64,000 nt of DNA from Hyaloscypha bicolor E. Lineage: Eukaryota; Ascomycota; Leotiomycetes; Helotiales; Hyaloscyphaceae. The notes under the pieces are model-generated. The model searched no databases, was not told where the DNA came from, and was given only the letters and a program-made list of their open reading frames with translations. Where the stretch lies: assembly GCF_002865645.1 (NCBI RefSeq), contig NW_020194677.1:186001-250000 (forward strand). Reading direction: 5' to 3'. This document shows positions 58,201 to 64,000 of the stretch, one piece after another; the stretch's first letter is position 1; the number at the start of each line of letters is the position of its first letter. The position numbers and the translations under genes are program-made.

Positions 58201-61200
58201 TTTTTACTATTCTAAAGCTCGTTTTAATTTAATATAATCTCTTTTATTCTAAAGAGCAAAAGTAATAGTTCTTGCTATAATACTATTAATAGAGGTTTTT
58301 ATTACTAGAAGTATATTTCTGGTTATTTTTATTCTATTATTTCGATTTCTTATATTTCTATTATATAGCTCTTTTTTACTAAATTTCTAATTACTAAAAA
58401 TACTATAAACTTCTTTTTCTCGATTTTCTTTATAAATTCTAACTCTTTTAAAACATTTATTTATTCTTAGATATTTTATTTATATTATACTTGAGATTAC
58501 CGAATTTAATAAAAAGAATAGTAATAAAAGCTCTTTTATTAAGGTTTTGAAAGCTATTAAAAAGAATAAAAAGTAGTCTAATCAAATAAATGGCCTTTTA
58601 TATAAGCTTATTAATATTATAGTAAAGTGCCTTTAGATTTCTTACTATTAGCTTTTAAGCTCTATTATTTAATAGATTTTATAAATAAAAGATATAAATA
58701 AAAGCCTCTTTTTATATTATTTAATTATTTTAATCTTTATTCTAATATTCTAAAGATTTAATAAAGTTCCGAAATTCTCGAATTTGAATTAGAATAGATT
58801 TTTTATAAGTTTATTTATAGATATACTATTTATTTAAAAATATATAACTTAAAAAATATCTTTATTATATTTTTAATATAGCTATATATTAATATAATAA
58901 AGCTTTATAGTAATTCTTTTATTCTTTTTAATAATTAATTAAATAATTTATTTATTATTATAGAATATAATTCAGAACTTTTTAAGATCTAAATATAAAT
59001 CCTTAAATAACTTCTAAAGAGCTATAATTTTCTTTATTATATAAGCGACTTTATATATTTCTAATTTGGTTAAAAAAGTAATTATAGTATTTTATTAAAT
59101 AGCTTTTTATAATATTAAACCTCTAAATAAGGAAATTATATATCTATAGCTTAATTATTATATATTTAAATTATTTATATATAAAATATTAGATATAATC
59201 TATAGCTATATCTTTCTATATTTTCTATTATATTAAATTACTAAAAACCGGGTTCTAAAAAGATATTAAAAAGCCTAATTTATAGCTATAAAGTATTCTA
59301 GAGCAAGATTTATTAAAAACTAAAAGAATATTAAAGTAGTAAAAGCTATATCCGGCCTAATTATAATTATAATATAAAATAATAATCTAATTTTCTTTTA
59401 ATATACCTTGATTTAATATAAATAAGCTTAATTATTATATTTTCAAAAATCGATTCTAGATAATAAAATACTAGAATACTTTCTATTTATTACCTTAAAC
59501 TTCTTAGTAATTTTCTTAATATAGGTATTATAAACTAGCTAAAGCTTTTTAGTCTTTCGATTTCTAATTATATAAACTTCTAGGAACTATTTTATATTTC
59601 ATATATTATAAAGCTTATAAACCCTTTTAATCTAAATAATAATTAATTAAATATATATTTTATTATTTTTATAATAGAGTACTTAAAAGTTATTTATATA
59701 GAAAATAATAAAAACCTTATAATCTATATTTATATAAATCTAGAATTCTTTATTAAATCTAGAGAATCTAATTCTTTTAAGAATATCTATCTAGTATTTA
59801 TATTATAAAATAGAAGAATCTTATAGTTTATATAGAACTCGATTTATTTCTATTATATAGCCTAATATCTTAAAACCGTCTAGTAGCTTATATATTATTA
59901 TAGGTCTATTAAAATCTCTTTTTATATTAATAAATATATTTATAATATTAAATTACTTTATTTTTAGATTAAATAAACTATAATTATACTAGCTATTTAA
60001 AAAGACCTTACTATAAATATAATAGTATATATAAACAAAAATAATTTCTTTTTTTTAGAGATTTCTATAAACTATTAGCCTTAAATAATACCAAGTAATA
60101 TATTTATTAAAATTAATTTTATATATAAATATCTATTTCAAAAGAATCGGAAATATATTTGCTTTATTACTAGAAATAATTCTCTAATAATTTCGAGCTT
60201 TAAAGTTATTAATCTCTAATTTAATATCTGATTTAAAATATTTCCTAACTAGATATTTCTCTAGATTATTTGATATCTTTAAAGCTTTTAGAAAATTATT
60301 AATATAAATTTTTCTTATTATTATATTACCCGGAGCTCTTTATTCTAGATATATTCTTAATTAAATTACTATTATAATTATAGTATATATAGTTTTATAA
60401 TTGAATTTCTTTTTATAATTCTCTAGCTAATTAGATTAAAGAAATTCTAAAAGAAATTCTAAATAGTTAATCTAATTCGATTTATTTATTATTTATAATA
60501 GTATATTTATTATAGTAATTATACTATTATTAGCTTTATCTAAATCTCTATTCTAATTATTTCCTTAATATAAATATATTTGAATTAATCTATTTCTGGT
60601 TTTAATAATTAGTTTTCTTATTTATTTTCTTTTTAGTTTTACTATTTAATCTTTTATTTTAATTAAGCTATTTACTCTTTTTATAAAAGATTCTTCTATT
60701 TCTATTAATCTTTCTGTTTATTCTATAGGTAAGTTTCTTGCTTTACTTATAGAAGCTATTAGTAGACCTTATTACTAGTTCTAAAAAGATTCTTTTCTGC
60801 TTTTATTAGTTTAATATATTTTCCTAATAGTTCCGATATATTCTATTATATTTCTCTTTATAATACTAAGCTTTTTTAAGAGCTTAATACCTTTATTTCT
60901 ATTATTTCTAGGCTTTAGTATATTTTCTAGCTCTAGAGTACTTTATAAAGTTATAAGTCCTATTTCTAGTAAAGCTATAGAGCTTTTTATTCCCGAATTA
61001 TAACCTATTAATATATTTATAGGCTCTTTTAATTATTAGTTTATTATTTATTATTCTTTAGTTCAAGCTTATTTTCTATTTATTCTAATAAGTAATTATA
61101 TTATAATCCCTTATTATTAAAGATTAATTTAATATTCTAAATCTTATTTTCTAGAAATAGTTCTATTATATTCTTTATAATTTCTATATAATAGCCTTTT

Positions 61201-63560
61201 ATATATTTGTAATTCTTTTTATAGAAAATATTCTTATTAAATATAGGAATCCAGATTTTATAAATATTAGATATAATATATCTAATTAAATATCTAATAT
61301 ATTTATATAATATAATTTTAAATATTCTTTTATTTTATTCTATTTTATAATCCTTAACTATTAGATATATCTTAGAATTATATATATAAATTCCATTCTA
61401 ATTAGGCCTTAAATCGACTATTATTTATATTATAAGCTTTGGGTTATACTAATAAAAATAATTATAAAACTATAAATCGAATACTTTATTTAATATTTTC
61501 TAATTATTTATATATAAGAGGCTCCGATTATATAAATAAATTACAGTTATAGAACTCTTTAGCTATAGCTTTTTAGGCAAATTAGCTATTAAATATATTA
61601 TAATAGCCTTATTTATAATCTTCTGCTTTATTTACTTAATATTACTATTTGGCTTATATATATATATAAAAGAAAGCTCGATTTTAATATCTTATTTCTT
61701 TATTTAGATCTAATAGGCTAATATTTCTTGAATTAGAATAATTACTTTCTTCTAATTATATTTAATATAAGTAATTAAAAGATTATATTACTTATATATT
61801 TATTATTTAAAATTTCTAATTATATTAAATACTAGTAAATTTTCTTTATTTAGTAAAAGATATCTAAAGAGCTTTCTACTAAATTTGTTTTTAATTATTA
61901 GAATCTAGTTCGAACTATTATAGCTATTTAAATAATTAAATAAGTTTTATAAAATTCTCTAAAATAGTTAAATAGACTTTTTTTTAGTTAGTTTATATGA
62001 GATTACTTATCTAATATATACCTAAATATATAATTCTTATATAATTCTTATTAGTCTGTTAATTTTTATATTATATATATAATTAATGAGCTTTTATAAA
62101 GTTTATAGGCTAAATATCCCGTTTTTATATATTTTCTTTTTTGAATTACTTCTTGGCTTGAAATATTTTTTTAATCTCTTATATTAAGCTCTAATTAAAT
62201 ATTCGAGTATTAGAAATATAAATATACTACTAATATTAGTAGGAATTTCGAATGAAATATTAGAATAAATAGAAAGCAGCTTATATTTAAAGAAAACTAA
62301 ATTAAATTTATATTTTAATAATATTAATATTATATTTTTTTTGCAATTTTCTAGTTTAATTATAAAGTTATATCTATAATATTAAGCTTTCTTTTCTGCT
62401 AGGCAAGCTTTAGAAATAATATTTAAATAAAATCCTTTAATAACTATAATATTATAAAGAATTAGATCCTTAATATACGGTTCTATAGGTTTATTAACTG
62501 TGTTTTTAATTATATAAATACTATATCTAATAATCGGAAAACTACTTATTTCTATTTTTATATAATTATTAATTTTTGCCTTAATAAAAGTACTAGAATT
62601 AATTAGATTCTTACTATTAATTAAATATATAATATTATAATTATTTAATAAGGTATTTTAAAAAAGCAAATATCTTAAGAAATCAAGTATTATATAAATC
62701 TCCTGATTTGGGCTCTAGATTATAAATATAGGATTTATTAGAATAGTATTAAAGTTTTTAAGAAATTAGATTCCGGATATTTTGGGCTTCTTTTTAGAAC
62801 TAGTATTAGATATTAATTTCTTTATAGCTTATTTACTAGTAATTTTCATATTATATTTCTCTTCTAGCTAAGGTTTTAGATCTTTTTAATATTCGATTAA
62901 AAGCCTTTCTCGGATTTTTCTAATTTATTTCTTATTAGACTTGAATTTTATTTAAGTTTTACTTAATTCGGTAATTGCAATTTCTATAGTAATATAGCTA
63001 AATAGATTATACTTATACTTAAAGGTCTTGGAACCCTTATAAGAGTACTTATAGTATTTATATTTATCTGAATCGGGTTTATTATCTAATTCTTTACTAG
63101 TTTAATTCCCGAATATAGTAAAGATTATAGAAGTTTCTAAATATTTAGTATTTTGATTTTCTAAAATAATCTAATTAAATATTTGGCTATACTATTTGAA
63201 TATAAGAATTAGAAGCTCTAATTTATTTTTGCTATATAGATTACTAAGCTATTCTATTATCTAGATTAATACGAGTTTCTGCTAGAAGGCTATTAAGAAC
63301 TTAATTACTACTAGAATATCCTTAATTTTAGTAATTTTAAAAGCTTTAGCTTAATTAAATATCTTTTTCTAATTAGTAAACTAGTATTTTGAGCTTATTT
63401 CTCCTTTATATACTTATAGTAGAATCGAGCTATATACTCTTTAAATAGTAATAATTTGTATTATATTTATAGAACTGTATTTTATTAATAAAACCTTAAG
63501 AATTTTGCAAATAGAGCTTTATTTACTCTTTTTAAGTTCTAATATTATAATTCAGCTTTT
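58200..63560 (-). mobile_element. RIP-degraded Ty1/copia-like retrotransposon
   Basis: On the minus strand the segment around 60150-59640 follows copia reverse transcriptase: a stretch aligned with AFLN...L.E.VY, then L..YQTVLRYQAI (usual LLKRALYGLRQSP.LW), and IIFYINNFQVLYYK near 59720-59670 (usual FFYVDDIV.LYRK). The active-site aspartates are both Asn. RT lying at the 3' part of pol is the copia order, so integrase and gag should lie at about 60.5-63.5 kb, where only fragments are readable. LTRs were not identified. The borders are estimates. Confidence 0.6.
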
Positions 63561-63645
63561 GATCTTATTAGCTAATATAGTTAGCTAATATAGTTGCCTA
63601 TATCCTATTACCTATATCCTGTTACTTATATCTCATTATCTTCTA
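63560..63645. repeat. Short tandem repeats
   Basis: TAGCTAATATAGT is present twice in tandem near 63570-63596. It is followed by three diverged copies of a 14-bp unit resembling CCTATATCCTATTA up to about 63640. They may belong to an LTR or untranslated leader of the copia-like element. Confidence 0.7.
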
Positions 63646-64000
63646 GATATATGTAATACGGCTGCTTTATTAAGGAAATATACTTGAAATATACTAGCGA
63701 TATTTAAAAGACTAAGCCCCTTATAAACTAGTATATTATAGGATATATATATTTTCTTATAGCCTCCTATATTCTAGTTTTCTCTTCTTTAGTTTTGAAT
63801 TATCTTTATAAAAAACCTTCTATTTTACTTTTCAAGCCCTAAATACTATATCCGTAATAGTATTTAAAGCTTATTTCCTTTAATTCTATAAAGAATTTCA
63901 AATAAACCAATTTAGAACTATTAGTAATATAGGTACTACTAAGATAATAGAACCTCAGAAATACAAGTAATAGATTCCAGAATAATAAAAACAAAAAGCT
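63646..64000. other. AT-rich edge, nothing identified
   Basis: The last 355 bases are RIP-type AT-rich sequence without readable frames or repeats. An element probably continues beyond the window. Confidence 0.4.

Noticed and set aside
1..64000. A Starship-type giant element carrying the gene island
   Set aside because: No DUF3435 tyrosine-recombinase captain or other cargo hallmark was found, and the island borders coincide with unrelated elements.

Overview
The window looks like a chromosome segment of a filamentous ascomycete (Pezizomycotina). Short canonical introns (47-131 bp), a SesB-NACHT-WD40 receptor, a DUF6594 protein and fungal transposon families all point that way. The DNA alternates between two textures. 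Balanced-composition islands (about 7.25-13.0 kb and 18.8-33.0 kb) carry intact genes. Very AT-rich blocks (about 1-7.2, 13.0-18.8 and 33.0-64 kb) are transposons degraded in the manner of RIP (repeat-induced point mutation): CA/TG dinucleotides are nearly gone, Gln codons have become TAA/TAG, and catalytic Asp codons have become Asn.

Layout. 1-5.3 kb: Ty3/gypsy element on the minus strand (gag zinc knuckle, RT, integrase), running off the left edge. 5.3-6.37 kb: C-terminal part and 3' end of a hAT element, cut by a 303-bp solo LTR. 6.37-7.8 kb: DNA element with 53-bp terminal inverted repeats. 7.8-8.1 kb: 18-bp minisatellite. 8.1-13.0 kb: weak hypothetical ORFs, a two-exon DUF6594 membrane protein and a truncated pogo/Fot1-type transposase. 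13.28-13.64 kb: second solo LTR. 13.65-18.8 kb: Tad-like LINE relic on the minus strand. 18.8-33.0 kb: the main gene island, with a putative cyclase (-), a fructosamine/ketosamine-3-kinase-like gene (-), a SesB-NACHT-WD40 NLR (+) and an intronless nucleotide-sugar dehydrogenase fused to a Nudix hydrolase (+). 33.0-64 kb: nested transposon graveyard with a hAT N-terminal half, a Tc1/mariner, a Helitron split by a complete 13.1-kb gypsy element, a palindromic MITE pair, a hAT C-terminal half and a Ty1/copia relic on the minus strand.

The most interesting items are: (i) the dehydrogenase-Nudix fusion with both active sites intact, lying 563 bp downstream of the NLR on the same strand; (ii) a ~914-codon open frame of unknown function between integrase and the 3' LTR of the 13.1-kb gypsy element; (iii) the readable insertion history, in which 303-bp LTRs of one family occur as a full-length pair with CTAT target duplications inside a Helitron and as a solo copy with ATAG duplications inside a hAT transposase. 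No RNA genes or CRISPR arrays were found. All family assignments rest on reading translated motifs by eye.
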